A DNA stretch of 64,000 nt from Planctomycetia bacterium. Its GTDB lineage: Bacteria > Planctomycetota > Phycisphaerae > UBA1845 > UTPLA1. The stretch is taken from positions 868,001 to 932,000 of the forward strand of contig JABTTW010000001.1 of assembly GCA_015075745.1 (NCBI GenBank), given 5' to 3'. The position numbers and the translations under genes were made by a program. The notes beneath the pieces were generated by a model. The model made no database searches. It was not told where the DNA came from and saw only the letters and a program-made list of their open reading frames with translations. Each line of letters opens with the position of its first letter. Within the stretch, counting starts at the first letter, position 1. This document shows, piece by piece, positions 16,601 to 25,994 of the stretch.

Positions 16601-17794
16601 ATGAAGCCGCAGCCGACCGATTCCAGCCAAAATCAGCCCCACCTGGGATGGTATGTCCACTTGCCCTTTTGCACGACGAAGTGCGGCTACTGCGACTTTT
16701 ATTCCCTGCCGACCATCCCCGGCCTGGTCGATGGCCTCATCGCGGCACTCACCGCGGAGCTGACCGCGCGCGATCCGCGTCGACCGGTCGAGACCATCTT
16801 CGTCGGCGGCGGGACACCCACGGTCCTCCCGGCAGATGCACTCGGAAAGATTCTCGGGCTTCTGGTCGAACGGGCCGGGCCGGTCAGCGAGTTCACCGTC
16901 GAGGCCAATCCATCCAGCACCGATGAACTCAAGCTCGACCTCCTTCGACGACACGGCGTCAACCGCATCAGCTTCGGCGCCCAGTCGTTCAACCCCGACG
17001 AGCTCAAAGTCCTCGAACGAATCCACGATCCCCGGCACATCTTCGAGTCCGTGGCGTCGGCCCGCCGCGCCGGGTTCGATAATATCAATCTCGATCTCAT
17101 CTATGCCATCCCCGGCCAGACCCTCGCTTCCTGGCGCGAGACGCTCAGCCGAGCCATCGACGTCGGCACCGAGCATTTGTCGTGCTACGCCCTCATGTAC
17201 GAGCCGGGCACTTCGCTGACACGCCTGCGGCACCAGGGGCGCGTCGTCCAGGCCGATGAAGACGTCGAAGCGGACATGTTCGAATGCACCATCGACCTGC
17301 TGACCGCCGCCGGATTCGAGCACTACGAGATCAGCAACTTTGCCCGACCGGGCCGACGGTGCCGTGCGAACATCATCTACTGGGAAAACCGCCAATACCT
17401 GGGCATCGGCCCCTCGGCGGTGTCGTACCTGGGCGGCGTGCGGCGAAAAAACGTCGCCGACGTGCGAAAATACGTCGAGGCAATGCAGTCGGGCGAGGGT
17501 TCCATCGTCGTGGAGGATGAGTCCCTCTCGCCGGAAGACCGCGCACGAGAGACGGCCATCCAGATGCTCCGCCTGACCGACGGGATTAACTACCGGAGAT
17601 TTGAAGCGGTCACGGGCTTCCGGGCCGAAACGCTCTTCGCCCGGCAGCTCGATGAGTACACAGACTTGAAATTGATTGCCCGCGATTCAAGCGGCTTTCG
17701 ACTCACGCGGCGGGGATTGCTGCTGAGCAATCAGGTGATGACCGCGCTCCTCGGCGAGACGATGATCACTTCGTCCCCTGACGCAGCGATTTGA
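16601..17794 (+). CDS. hemW: Radical SAM protein HemW (heme chaperone family)
   Basis: A 397-residue homologue of HemN/HemW. The N-terminal radical SAM motif is Cys24-x3-Cys28-x2-Cys31 within LPFCTTKCGYCDFY. TIFVGGGTPTVLP and EFTVEANPSS follow, then GVNRISFGAQSF, LDLIYAIPGQT and HYEISNFARPGR, all characteristic of the coproporphyrinogen oxidase-like group. The CxxxCxxC without the extra fourth cysteine of true HemN, together with the C-terminal wing, favours HemW, now regarded as a heme-insertion chaperone. It overlaps the convergent rarA gene by 29 bp. Confidence 0.9.
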   Translation: MKPQPTDSSQNQPHLGWYVHLPFCTTKCGYCDFYSLPTIPGLVDGLIAALTAELTARDPRRPVETIFVGGGTPTVLPADALGKILGLLVERAGPVSEFTVEANPSSTDELKLDLLRRHGVNRISFGAQSFNPDELKVLERIHDPRHIFESVASARRAGFDNINLDLIYAIPGQTLASWRETLSRAIDVGTEHLSCYALMYEPGTSLTRLRHQGRVVQADEDVEADMFECTIDLLTAAGFEHYEISNFARPGRRCRANIIYWENRQYLGIGPSAVSYLGGVRRKNVADVRKYVEAMQSGEGSIVVEDESLSPEDRARETAIQMLRLTDGINYRRFEAVTGFRAETLFARQLDEYTDLKLIARDSSGFRLTRRGLLLSNQVMTALLGETMITSSPDAAI

Positions 17795-19091
17795 ACTTGT
17801 CCAGATACGTCCCCATTTGCTTCTCATGCCCCCGGTCGGTGGGAACATAATAGGTCTTGTCCACGCCGAGATAGTCCTGATCGACCATGCCGCCGGGCGC
17901 ATCGTGCGCGTACTGATAGCCCTCGCCGTGGCCAAGTTGCCCCGCGCTCTTGTAGTGCGTATCGCGCAGATGTCGGGGAACCGGGATCGTCCGGTTGTTC
18001 TTCACGTCGCTCGCCGCGTTCCAGATGGCTATCGCGCTGGCGTTGCTCTTCGGGGCGCAGGCAATGTAGATCGCCGCCTGGGCCAGCGGCAACTGACACT
18101 CCGGCAGGCCGACAAACTTCGTCACCTGCGCCGCCGCGTGCGCCAGGACTAGTGCCATCGGATCGGCATTGCCCACATCCTCCGCCGCGCAGATCGCGAT
18201 TCGCCGGGCAAGAAACCGCGGGTCCTCCCCCGCCTCCAGCATCCGCGCCAGCCAATACACCGTCGCGTCCGGATCGCTGCCCCGCATCGACTTGATCAGC
18301 GCGCTGGCCGCGTCGTAATGCTCGTCGCCCGTGCCGTCATAGACGATCGCCTTGCGCTGGATCGAATCCTGCGCCGTCTCCAGCGTCACGGCAGACGACG
18401 TGGCCCCCGGCGACTGCTGCGAAAGCACCGCCACCTCCAGTGCCGTCAGCGCCCGTCGGGCATCGCCGTCGCTCGTCCTGGCGAGAAAACTCAGCGCCTC
18501 GTCGGTGATCGTCGCGTTGTATTTCCCCAGCCCGCGATCCACGTCCGCCAGCGCACGCCGCATCAACTGACTCAAATCATCGTCGGTCAGCGACTCGAAC
18601 TGAAATATCTGGCTCCGCGAGACCAGCGGCGAGTTCACGCTGAAAAACGGGTTCTCCGTCGTCGCGCCGACCAGAATGACAATCCCGTCCTCCACGTCGC
18701 CCAGCAGCACGTCCTGCTGCGCCCGATTGAACCGGTGAATTTCGTCGAGAAACAAAACCGTCCGCCGCCCATCGTCCTCCAGCAGATGCCGCGCCCGTTG
18801 AAGGATCTCGCGCACCTCTTTGACGCCGATGGCCGCCGCATTGACGGATTCAAACGCCGCCTGCGTCCGCGCCGCGATGATCCCCGCCATCGTCGTCTTT
18901 CCCGTGCCCGGCGGTCCGTAGAAAATCGCGCTGCTCAGACGATCGGCATCCAGCAGTCGGCGCAGCAGTTTGCCCGGCCCGAGGAAATGCTGCTGCCCCG
19001 CGAACTCATCGAGGCTCGTCGGTCGCATTCGCACCGCCAGCGGCTGGGCTCGCGCCAGGGCTTCTTTGCGCTTCTCGGCGAATAAATCCAC
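17766..19091 (-). CDS. rarA: Replication-associated recombination protein A
   Basis: A 441-residue AAA+ ATPase (RarA/MgsA, clamp-loader-like). Visible: MRPTSLDEFAGQQHFLGPGK at the start, Walker A FYGPPGTGKTTMAG, Walker B LFLDEIHRFNRAQQD, sensor 1 VGATTENPFFSV, and the C-terminal RarA domain with YWLARMLEAGEDP and RRIAICAAEDVGNADP. It acts at stalled replication forks together with SSB. The start is GTG at 19091 with a weak AGGG upstream. The length matches the family (about 430-450). Confidence 0.93.
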   Translation of the reverse strand: MDLFAEKRKEALARAQPLAVRMRPTSLDEFAGQQHFLGPGKLLRRLLDADRLSSAIFYGPPGTGKTTMAGIIAARTQAAFESVNAAAIGVKEVREILQRARHLLEDDGRRTVLFLDEIHRFNRAQQDVLLGDVEDGIVILVGATTENPFFSVNSPLVSRSQIFQFESLTDDDLSQLMRRALADVDRGLGKYNATITDEALSFLARTSDGDARRALTALEVAVLSQQSPGATSSAVTLETAQDSIQRKAIVYDGTGDEHYDAASALIKSMRGSDPDATVYWLARMLEAGEDPRFLARRIAICAAEDVGNADPMALVLAHAAAQVTKFVGLPECQLPLAQAAIYIACAPKSNASAIAIWNAASDVKNNRTIPVPRHLRDTHYKSAGQLGHGEGYQYAHDAPGGMVDQDYLGVDKTYYVPTDRGHEKQMGTYLDKFKSLRQGTK

Positions 19092-19200
19092 GCCCTACAT
19101 GATACTTCCGGAGGGATTACAAATCATTTGCCTTTCTCTAATGGCCCGACCGGCGAAAATGAACTATTCTTCCAACGTCACATTTGTGGAAGGACTCGAT

Positions 19201-19962
19201 ATGCAGGCTAGCGCCACCCAAAATCCCATCTCGACGGATCCATCGTGCCGCCTCCCGGCCGGCATGGAGCGCCCGCTCGCCGATCTGCGCGACCTTCTCG
19301 AGGCGCTGGCCGCAGACGACCTCCTCGGCCTGACCGTCTTCGGCCCGGTGCTCGAACCCGAGTTCGAGAAATCCGACCACGGCGCGACGACCGTCTTGGT
19401 CCTGCGAAAGATTGACCTAATGATGATCCGCCGCCTCGCCACCCACGGCCCGCAAATGGCCCGCATGCGCGTTGCGGCCCCGCTCACCATGACCCCGGAG
19501 TACATCGCGTCGTCGAGCGACTCATTCCCGCTGGAACTTCTCGAGATTCACCAGCGCCGGCTGACACTTTGCGGCCGCGACTACTTCGAGCAGATCAACA
19601 TTGAGCCAGAGTATCTGCGGCTGCAATGCGAGCGCGAGTTCAAGCGCATCCTGATCCGCCTGCGCCAGGGCCTGCTGGCCACCGGCGGCAAGGTCGATTT
19701 CCTCGTCGATCTCGAACGCGACATCGCCCTGCAGACCCTGCGAACCCTCCGCGGTGTGCTCTGGCTCGACGACCGCAAGGAATACCTCCCGGCCACCGAT
19801 GTCCTCGCCGCCTGCGAGTCGATCGCAGGTCGCAAGCTAGCCGGGCTGCGCGAAGCCGTTCGGCCCGACGCCGAGGGAAGCTGGGATGAATTCGAGGCCG
19901 TCTACCAGGACGTCGAGTTACTGGCGACCAAGATGGACGGACAGACGAGCAACAGGAAGTGA
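19201..19962 (+). CDS. Hypothetical protein, possible nucleotidyltransferase-like fold
   Basis: A 253-residue soluble protein without signal peptide. The segment DDLLGLTVFGPVLEPEFEKS resembles the start of a nucleotidyltransferase fold, but the usual GS-x10-DxD catalytic pattern is not intact. The middle is helical and charged (LQCEREFKRILIRLRQG). The start at 19201 is preferred because AAGGA stands 6 nt upstream; in-frame ATGs at 19141 and 19159 lack that. It lies directly upstream of the TPM-LemA pair, 2 bp from the next start, so it is probably in that operon. Function unknown. Confidence 0.65.
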   Translation: MQASATQNPISTDPSCRLPAGMERPLADLRDLLEALAADDLLGLTVFGPVLEPEFEKSDHGATTVLVLRKIDLMMIRRLATHGPQMARMRVAAPLTMTPEYIASSSDSFPLELLEIHQRRLTLCGRDYFEQINIEPEYLRLQCEREFKRILIRLRQGLLATGGKVDFLVDLERDIALQTLRTLRGVLWLDDRKEYLPATDVLAACESIAGRKLAGLREAVRPDAEGSWDEFEAVYQDVELLATKMDGQTSNRK

Positions 19963-19964
19963 GA

Positions 19965-20834
19965 ATGCCCTATCCACCATGCGGGATGGGCCATTCAAAA
20001 GACGCCCATCGTAATAAGTTCGATCGACGATTCCGATCCGCCGCGGTCCTGATCGTGCTCATCGCCTGCGTGCCCGTCGCCCGCGCAGATCAAACGCCGC
20101 GCACCGGCGTCATCGACGACGCCGGCGTCATCCGCGCCGATGCGATCGGCCAAATCAACGGCTGGCTACTGGAGCTGGAGCAAAAGACCGGCGCCCAGAT
20201 GAAGGTCTGGACCATCGACTCCACCAACGGCCGCGACATCTACACCCTCGGCATCGAGACCGCCCGAAAGTGGAAGCTCGGCCAGAAAAAGGATAACAAC
20301 GGCTGCCTCATCCTCATCGCCGTTAAGGACCGCAAGTGGCGCATCATCACCGGCGAAGGCATCGAAGACGCCATCCCCGACCTCTACTGCGATACCGTCG
20401 CACAGCAATACTTCGTCCCCTATTTCCGAAAAGGCGACTACAGCCAGGGCATCCTGATGGGCACGGCGGCACTGGCAAAAGCCGTGGCCAAGGACGCGGG
20501 CGTCGAACTGACCGGCATGCCGAACATCAACGTGCGCTCGCGCCGGGGTCGTGGCACTGCCGCAGGCGGAGTCGCCTCCTGCTTCAGCCTCATCGTCATG
20601 ATCGTCATCTTCAGTGCCGTCTTCCGCGGCGGTCGCGGGCGACGTCGATACGGCTGGGGCGGCGGCAACTTCGTCACCGGCATGATCCTCGGCAACGTCC
20701 TCAGCGGCCTCGCGAATAGTCGCCGCTCAGGCTGGGGCGGCGGTTCATTCGGTGGAGGAGGCGGATTCGGTGGGGGCTTCGGTGGAGGCGGCGGCGGATC
20801 GTTCGGCGGCGGCGGCGCCGGCGGCAGTTGGTAA
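19965..20834 (+). CDS. TPM-domain (YgcG-type) membrane protein
   Basis: A 289-residue protein with an N-terminal signal sequence (SAAVLIVLIACVPVARA). A TPM domain (about residues 45-180) shows TGVIDDAGVI, LEQKTGAQMKVWTIDS and RIITGEGIEDAIPD. A single membrane segment (ASCFSLIVMIVIFSAVF) follows. The C-terminus is nearly pure Gly/Ser/Phe with a GGGFGGG-type tail ending in GGSW, as in many bacterial TPM proteins. The domain faces the periplasm. The ATG overlaps the upstream stop region with AGGA 7 nt before it. It is paired with lemA immediately downstream, a very common arrangement, and the two may act together at the membrane. Confidence 0.88.
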   Translation: MPYPPCGMGHSKDAHRNKFDRRFRSAAVLIVLIACVPVARADQTPRTGVIDDAGVIRADAIGQINGWLLELEQKTGAQMKVWTIDSTNGRDIYTLGIETARKWKLGQKKDNNGCLILIAVKDRKWRIITGEGIEDAIPDLYCDTVAQQYFVPYFRKGDYSQGILMGTAALAKAVAKDAGVELTGMPNINVRSRRGRGTAAGGVASCFSLIVMIVIFSAVFRGGRGRRRYGWGGGNFVTGMILGNVLSGLANSRRSGWGGGSFGGGGGFGGGFGGGGGGSFGGGGAGGSW

Positions 20835-20872
20835 TCGCGCCCCTGACCTTGCGATGGAGATTGAGGATTGCA

Positions 20873-21541
20873 ATGACGAATTGCTCACAGTGCGGACAAG
20901 CAAACCCCGGCAGCGCGAAATATTGCGGCTCCTGTGGGGCAACTCTTTCACGAAGCGGAGGTTCTGGTATGAGTGCATCAAAGGCGATTTTATTGTTAAT
21001 TGTCGTCCTGCTCGGCGGCGGTCTGCTCGCCGGCGGCTGCGCCTACAGCGGCTACAAGAGCACGATCACCATGGATGAAGGCGTCAAAAGCGCCTGGGCC
21101 GATGTCGAAGTCGTCCTCAAACGCCGCTTCGACCTCATCCCCAACATCGTCGAGACCGTCAAAGGCTACGCCACCCACGAAAAAGACCTGCTCCAGGGCA
21201 TCGCCGACTCGCGCAAGGCCTACACCGGCGCAGCCACGACTGGCGCCAAGATGCAGGCCAGCAACGCCATGGACAGCTTCGTCTCCCGCCTCCTCGTCAT
21301 TCAGGAGCGCTACCCCGAGTTGAAGGCGAATGAAAACTTCCGCGCCCTTCAGGTCGAACTCGAAGGCACGGAGAACCGCATCGCCGAGATGCGCAAGAAA
21401 TACAACAGCGCCGCCGAAAGGCTCAACGGCTACATCCGCGCCTTCCCCGGCTCCCTCTACGCCGGCTGGACCGGCGTCAAACCGGCTGAGTATTTCAAGG
21501 CTGGCGAAGAGGCCCAGGAAACGCCGAAGGTCAAGTTCTGA
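20873..21541 (+). CDS. lemA: LemA-family protein with N-terminal zinc ribbon
   Basis: A 222-residue protein. The first ~25 residues form a zinc ribbon (CSQCG then YCGSCG, four cysteines). A membrane segment (ILLLIVVLLGGGLLAGGCAY) follows, and then the LemA helical domain with VKSAWADVEVVLKRRFDLIP and NIVETVKGYATHEK. The C-terminal FPGSLYAGW is also typical. The canonical LemA protein lacks the cytoplasmic zinc ribbon, so this is a small fusion. The start at 20873 has AGGA 6 nt upstream; upstream codons in the same frame have no ribosome binding site. It probably partners with the TPM protein encoded 38 bp before it. Confidence 0.88.
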   Translation: MTNCSQCGQANPGSAKYCGSCGATLSRSGGSGMSASKAILLLIVVLLGGGLLAGGCAYSGYKSTITMDEGVKSAWADVEVVLKRRFDLIPNIVETVKGYATHEKDLLQGIADSRKAYTGAATTGAKMQASNAMDSFVSRLLVIQERYPELKANENFRALQVELEGTENRIAEMRKKYNSAAERLNGYIRAFPGSLYAGWTGVKPAEYFKAGEEAQETPKVKF

Positions 21542-21550
21542 CCGCGTTCA

Positions 21551-21578
21551 CCGGCCCGCCAGGCGAGCGGCGGGCCGG
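21551..21578. terminator. Strong hairpin between convergent genes
   Basis: CCGGCCCGCC and GGCGGGCCGG form a perfect 10-bp stem with an 8-nt loop, 9 bp after the lemA stop and just before the end of the convergent prepilin-like gene. There is no T-tract on either side, so an intrinsic terminator is only possible; it may stabilise mRNA ends. Confidence 0.5.
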
Positions 21579-21594
21579 CGCGATTCTGTAGAAA

Positions 21595-22614
21595 CTAATT
21601 AATCAGCAGACTGATGGGCGGCAGACCAAAGTGCAGAATTGTATCCCGCCAAATATCGGTGGAATGAAGAGTGCTCCCAACAGGCAACCATTGATGCGGG
21701 TTCGTTGAGGTCAGATCGCCCTGCGTTTCGACGTGAGTATCGTAGAAAGCGAGATTGTGCTTGAAGGCCTCAGCCGGCGCACCCACCGGCGGATCGGTGT
21801 CGGAATGGCGAAAGCCATAATGCCTCGCATCTGTTCTCGAAAGCGACCCATTGCCCGGCGCGCGACGACGGTCCCACGAGCGGGAACTCTTTGAGTACGA
21901 TCCAGCGTCAGAAAACGTTCCTCCAAAGGAAGCTCTGACTGCAAGATCGTAATCCGGTTGAATCTCAATGGTCGAATACCGCGCCCCGTCGGCACTCCAC
22001 ACCTTTCTCGACAAATCCCCAAGACGATCGATCTTCGGCAGGTACCCTGCTGGGAGAATCACATTGGCGGATGTGCCAATGGATTGCACGCCAACATCGA
22101 CATTTCCTGGAAGAAAGAGCTGATTACGCGCTGTGTTGTAGCTGATCATCGGCCCGGTTCCGGCGTCAACGCCGCCGGGAGATGGATAGCCAGACGCCAT
22201 GAAGCCATTCGCCGGACAGTGGAACACCTCGGAATTGCGAATCTGATTAAACCGCTCCGCAATGGCCGCCTGGCTGCCCGACTCCGGCGGTAGCGTGAAG
22301 CCCAAACCGTAGAACTCCGCCAGCGGACCCATGAAGTCCCACACCTGCACCGCAGGTCCATAAGCCACGGTGCGATTCAACAGATACGCCCCCGACGAAT
22401 TCGGCGACCCAAGAATCCACCCATCGTTCGCCATCGAGTAATGGCTCGACGCCTTCGCCAGCAGGCCGAGTCGATAGGCACATTCCTGACGCTGCTTCCG
22501 GCGGTCCATGCTGCCCCGCTCCGGCACCACCGCTGCGGCGGCAAACGACAGCGAAACAATCAGTAACAGCGTCTCAATACGGGTAATTCCTCGGCGGGAT
22601 GCAGATACGGTCAT
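21595..22614 (-). CDS. Type IV prepilin-like exported protein
   Basis: A 339-residue protein with a prepilin-type N-terminus: basic SASRRG, then ITRIETLLLIVSLSFAAAA, where Gly precedes the cleavage site and Glu5 is present as in type IV pilins and type II secretion pseudopilins. The large C-terminal domain is Gly/Ser/Asn-rich. Planctomycetes encode many such proteins with a variable globular domain; here the usual terminal DG motif appears only as FYDTHVETQGDL. The start is ATG at 22614 with AGGAGG 8 nt upstream, preferred over the frame start at 22656. No secretion machinery lies nearby, so its role is unknown. Confidence 0.75.
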   Translation of the reverse strand: MTVSASRRGITRIETLLLIVSLSFAAAAVVPERGSMDRRKQRQECAYRLGLLAKASSHYSMANDGWILGSPNSSGAYLLNRTVAYGPAVQVWDFMGPLAEFYGLGFTLPPESGSQAAIAERFNQIRNSEVFHCPANGFMASGYPSPGGVDAGTGPMISYNTARNQLFLPGNVDVGVQSIGTSANVILPAGYLPKIDRLGDLSRKVWSADGARYSTIEIQPDYDLAVRASFGGTFSDAGSYSKSSRSWDRRRAPGNGSLSRTDARHYGFRHSDTDPPVGAPAEAFKHNLAFYDTHVETQGDLTSTNPHQWLPVGSTLHSTDIWRDTILHFGLPPISLLIN

Positions 22615-22854
22615 ACAGCGAGCCTCCTTTTTCAAACGCTGGACGATGGGTGCCATCTTAATCAGCAGTCATATCGATTTCCAAGTCCGGCAGACCCCTT
22701 CGAAAATATTCCCCGCCTGACCCGTTAATACACTCCAGTGGTGGTCCACCTGCACCGAGCAGGTGTTTCCCCCGGCCGGTCCACGATGGGAATCGAAAAA
22801 TCGCCCTATCCCGACTCCCCGTTCCGCTGTCAGATACTCTCAAGGAGACACAAC

Positions 22855-23823
22855 ATGCACGAATTCCTCGCCCCCGTCAGCCGCAAAAACCCCTCCCGAC
22901 CGCAAATCGCCCTGCTCCGCCGACCAGCCGCCGCCCTCTCCCTCCTCGGCCTCTTCCTCGTCGGCTGCGGAACCCCCTTCGCCACGCGCGACCACCTCAC
23001 GCTCTCCGCCCCACGCCCAACCGAAAGGCTCGTCGTCGATAACTCCGTCGGCCGCATCACCGTCAAGGCCGACCCAGCCGCAACCGAGGTCACAGCCGAG
23101 ATCATCAAAATCGGCAAGGGCTGCAACCAGCACGAAGCCGATCAGGCCGTCGCCGACATCGAAGTATCCCTCGCCAACGCCGACGGCGTCGTCCGCGCCG
23201 AAGCCAGGCACCCCGGCGGCACCAGCATCCGCAATTACGAAGTCCAGTGGCAGATCACCGCCCCGCCCGATGTCGACATCGACGTCACCAACGACGTCGG
23301 CGATCTCCACATCTCCGGCTTCCAGAAAAACATCTCACTGAAGAATGACGTCGGCGACGCAGTCGTCATCGCCGACTCCGCCGACGGCGAGCCCGGTGGC
23401 GAAGTCAAGGTCACCACCGGCGTCGGCAGCATCCGCGCCGACAACGCCCGCGGCGGCCTCACCGCCGTCACCGACGTCGGCAACATCTTCGCCCTCGCCG
23501 GCGGTCCCGTGGACCTGCGCAGCAACGTCGGCAGCGTCAGCCTCAAGCTGCTCCCCACCACGGCCGACACGGTCAAGATGACAACCGACGTCGGCGACGT
23601 ACGGCTCTATCTCACTCCCGATCAACAGGGCAGCATCCTCGCCGACTGCGACGTAGGCGACGTCCGCCTCTCCATCGACGACGCGAAAATCAAAACCCTC
23701 CGCGAGCGCCGCCACCACTGCACCGCCCAACTCGGCGATTCAAGAACGCCCGCCATCGACCTGACCTCCGACGTCGGCGACATCCGAATCGGCAGCTTCG
23801 ACCCTGCGGCGACGAAGAAGTAA
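22855..23823 (+). CDS. Lipoprotein with repeated VGD motifs (DUF4097-like beta-helix)
   Basis: A 322-residue protein with a lipoprotein signal (LSLLGLFLVGC, Cys acylated). From about residue 135 the same short pattern recurs at least eight times: NDVGDLHI, NDVGDAVV, TGVGSIRA, TDVGNIFA, SNVGSVSL, TDVGDVRL, CDVGDVRL, SDVGDIRI. Spacing is mostly about 20-30 residues, consistent with rungs of a right-handed beta-helix or beta-solenoid as in DUF4097-type putative adhesins. The ATG has AAGGAG about 7 nt upstream. It stands alone between a prepilin-like gene and rtcB. Surface exposure is likely; binding function is unknown. Confidence 0.78.
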   Translation: MHEFLAPVSRKNPSRPQIALLRRPAAALSLLGLFLVGCGTPFATRDHLTLSAPRPTERLVVDNSVGRITVKADPAATEVTAEIIKIGKGCNQHEADQAVADIEVSLANADGVVRAEARHPGGTSIRNYEVQWQITAPPDVDIDVTNDVGDLHISGFQKNISLKNDVGDAVVIADSADGEPGGEVKVTTGVGSIRADNARGGLTAVTDVGNIFALAGGPVDLRSNVGSVSLKLLPTTADTVKMTTDVGDVRLYLTPDQQGSILADCDVGDVRLSIDDAKIKTLRERRHHCTAQLGDSRTPAIDLTSDVGDIRIGSFDPAATKK

Positions 23824-23980
23824 TCGCGGCCCCCGAAGACACACAGCGTAGCAGTTTCGACCAGTTGGCAGGCCCGTGAGCCCAACAGGGTAGCATGGGC
23901 CTCCGGCCCGTGCGTATAGCATCAACATGCGTGAACAAGATTGATACGTTTGAGCGTGTATCGCTTAAGGATTGGCGGAA

Positions 23981-25477
23981 TCAATAATCCGCCTTACCCC
24001 CATCCTTAATCACAAACCGCGCCTTCAACCTCGCCACCTCCGCCGCAAGCCCCGCCAGCTTCACCGACCGAAGCACCTCGTCAAAATCCTTATACGCCGC
24101 CGGCGCCTCGTCCTTCGGGTATTGCCGGACATTCGTCAAAATGTCCATCTTGTCAAACGACGCGTCGATCTCCCGCTGGTCCAGCGCCCGGATCGCCGCC
24201 TTGCGACCCAGCACCCGCCCCGCCCCGTGGTTCACGCTGTAGCACGACAGCGACGCCGTCTCCTCCGCCACCATCACCGCCGACCCGCTCTGCGGATCGC
24301 CCGGCAAAATGATCGGATGCCCCGTCTGCGCAAACGGCGTATCCGCCAGCTCATGGTGCCCCGCCGGAAAGGCCCGCGTCGCCCCCTTGCGCATCACCCA
24401 CATCGGCTGCTTGTGGACGATCTCCTTCCGCGCGATGTTGTGGCTGATGAAATAAACCAGCTCGCCCTTCACGCCGGGCATCACTTCCGCGAATGCTTCG
24501 AGGACCAGCGCGTTGATCAGCATATGGTTCACCGTCGCAAAGTTCGCGCCCAGCGCCATGTCGTCCAGATATGAATTCGCCTCCGCCGTCTCCAGCGGCG
24601 CATAACAAAGCTCCTTGTCGTCCCCGGGAAAGGGAATGCCCCACTTGACGAACTTCGCCTGCATCGACCGAAACTGGCCCATCGCCAGATCGTACCCGAA
24701 CCCGCGCGAGCCGCAGTGCGATAGAAACGCGACATGTTCGTCGCGCAGGCCGAATGTCTCCGCGCATCGTCGCGCACGCTCGCCCGCCCCGACGTGAACG
24801 ATCTCGCACTCCCCGAAGTGATTCCCCCCGCCGTAAGAGCCGAGCTGCTGAATCTTCTCGCCGAAATCGGCAAACGTCCGCCCGCCGATGTGCTGCTCCA
24901 GCCGATCGGCCAGCGCGTCCTGCGTATCGTCATGGCCCAGGTGCGCCGCGTCCTCGCAGCGCTGCGCCCAGTGCACCGGAACGCCGATCTCCTCGCAAAC
25001 CGCGGCCGACGCCCCCTCCACCGCCACGCGCCGGCCCACCTCCGCCGAAACGCGGCGCGACTTCGGCACATTTCGCTGCCCGCGACCCGGCCCCGTCGGC
25101 ACGCGCTCGCAGATCGCGTCGATCAATGCCCGCCGCGTCCGGCGATCCACGATCGACTCCGCCGGCAGGTCGAACTGCAGCAGGCTCATGCTGCACTTGA
25201 TGTCCACCCCCACCGGCCCCGGATAAATATGACTCGCCGACGCCATCACGCAGCCGATCGGCGCGCCGTAGCCGATGTGCGCATCGGGATTCAGCACGAC
25301 CGCCTCGACCCCCGGCGCCAGCCGCGTGTTCACCGCCTGCTGAAGCGTCGCATCGTCAAACGTCTCGCGGATCGCCTCGGTCCCAATGACCATCACCGGC
25401 GTAACCCGGCCACCCTCAATGGGAAGTATCGCCGTCGCCTCGCCGGTCGGAATGAGTTTGTGGATTCGTTCAGTCAT
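23981..25477 (-). CDS. rtcB: RNA-splicing ligase RtcB
   Basis: A 498-residue RtcB-type 3'-phosphate RNA ligase, Mn- and GTP-dependent. Hallmarks: VLNPDAHIGYGAPIGCVMAS, then VGVDIKCSM (metal-binding Asp92 and Cys95), QLGSYGGGNHFGE, HCGSRGFG, HNIARKE, and the guanylylated histidine in NHGAGRVLGRK. Length and motifs are complete. The start is ATG at 25477 with AAGGAAGG upstream; the frame extends further 5' without family similarity. Neither rtcA nor the rtcR regulator is adjacent, so it may be constitutive. The 517 bp upstream hold repeat copy B. Confidence 0.95.
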   Translation of the reverse strand: MTERIHKLIPTGEATAILPIEGGRVTPVMVIGTEAIRETFDDATLQQAVNTRLAPGVEAVVLNPDAHIGYGAPIGCVMASASHIYPGPVGVDIKCSMSLLQFDLPAESIVDRRTRRALIDAICERVPTGPGRGQRNVPKSRRVSAEVGRRVAVEGASAAVCEEIGVPVHWAQRCEDAAHLGHDDTQDALADRLEQHIGGRTFADFGEKIQQLGSYGGGNHFGECEIVHVGAGERARRCAETFGLRDEHVAFLSHCGSRGFGYDLAMGQFRSMQAKFVKWGIPFPGDDKELCYAPLETAEANSYLDDMALGANFATVNHMLINALVLEAFAEVMPGVKGELVYFISHNIARKEIVHKQPMWVMRKGATRAFPAGHHELADTPFAQTGHPIILPGDPQSGSAVMVAEETASLSCYSVNHGAGRVLGRKAAIRALDQREIDASFDKMDILTNVRQYPKDEAPAAYKDFDEVLRSVKLAGLAAEVARLKARFVIKDGGKADY

Positions 25478-25709
25478 GGTTGCTCGGCCTTCCTTTGCGC
25501 ACGCTTCGCAATATACCCGGACAACCTTCGGCCGCCGGATTTTCACGGCCTGATGCGCCCCGGCCGGAAAATCCGCGCGCACAGGGAGCAAGTTGATTTA
25601 CATGATAGGAGTTCTATCCACCCATGCCCGTCAGGATCGCGCGCGATGCAGCAGCCAAACCTCTCGACCCCAGGGCCCCCAGACCCCCGGCCCCTCCTCG
25701 TATCGCGCC

Positions 25710-25810
25710 GTTTTCACCAAAAAACGCCAGATTCGCGACCTGCCCCAACACATGCCCGCCTCAAGAGTTGCAATCGAAAAAAATCGGCTGTGTCACCTTA
25801 TGTCACCTTC
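25710..25810 (+). repeat. Interspersed TGTCAC repeat, copy B
   Basis: Second copy of the four-member family. It shows TTTTCACCAAAAAACGCC, GCCCCAACACATGCCCGCC, AAGAGTTGCAATCGAAAAAA and the pair TGTCACCTTATGTCACCTT. Upstream it is flanked by CTCGACCCCAGGGCCCC, a motif that follows rather than precedes copies C and D, which hints that the unit may once have been arranged in tandem. Confidence 0.7.
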
Positions 25811-25826
25811 AAATCCGCCGCCCCCC

Positions 25827-25854
25827 CGTAGCGTCCGGCGCCCCTGCCGGACGC
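25827..25854. repeat. REP-like palindrome (GTCCGGC type)
   Basis: GCGTCCGGCG and TGCCGGACGC form an imperfect palindrome with the tail CGTAG on one side. The reverse complement recurs with one mismatch at 36459-36486 in the Y1-transposase region, so it is a dispersed element, not a local hairpin. Confidence 0.65.
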
Positions 25855-25994
25855 ATCACACCGGAGTACTCTCGAATGCGCCCACGCAACTTCGCCGCCG
25901 CGCACCATTTCGACGTTTCGACTCTTCGACGTTTCGGCGTTTCCAACTCCCGCCGCAACCGCCGGCACACGCACACCCCGCCACGCCCGCGCGA

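Larger units (their letters stand above)
25478..25994. other. Intergenic region, 517 bp, repeat-rich
   Basis: It lies upstream of rtcB and downstream of the first SPFH operon. It contains repeat copy B (25710-25810), a 28-bp palindromic element (25827-25854) and a short patch of direct repeats built on TTTCGACG/TTCGACGTTTCG (25909-25947). Its first part resembles 4903-5030 in front of copy A. No gene is supported. Confidence 0.5.
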
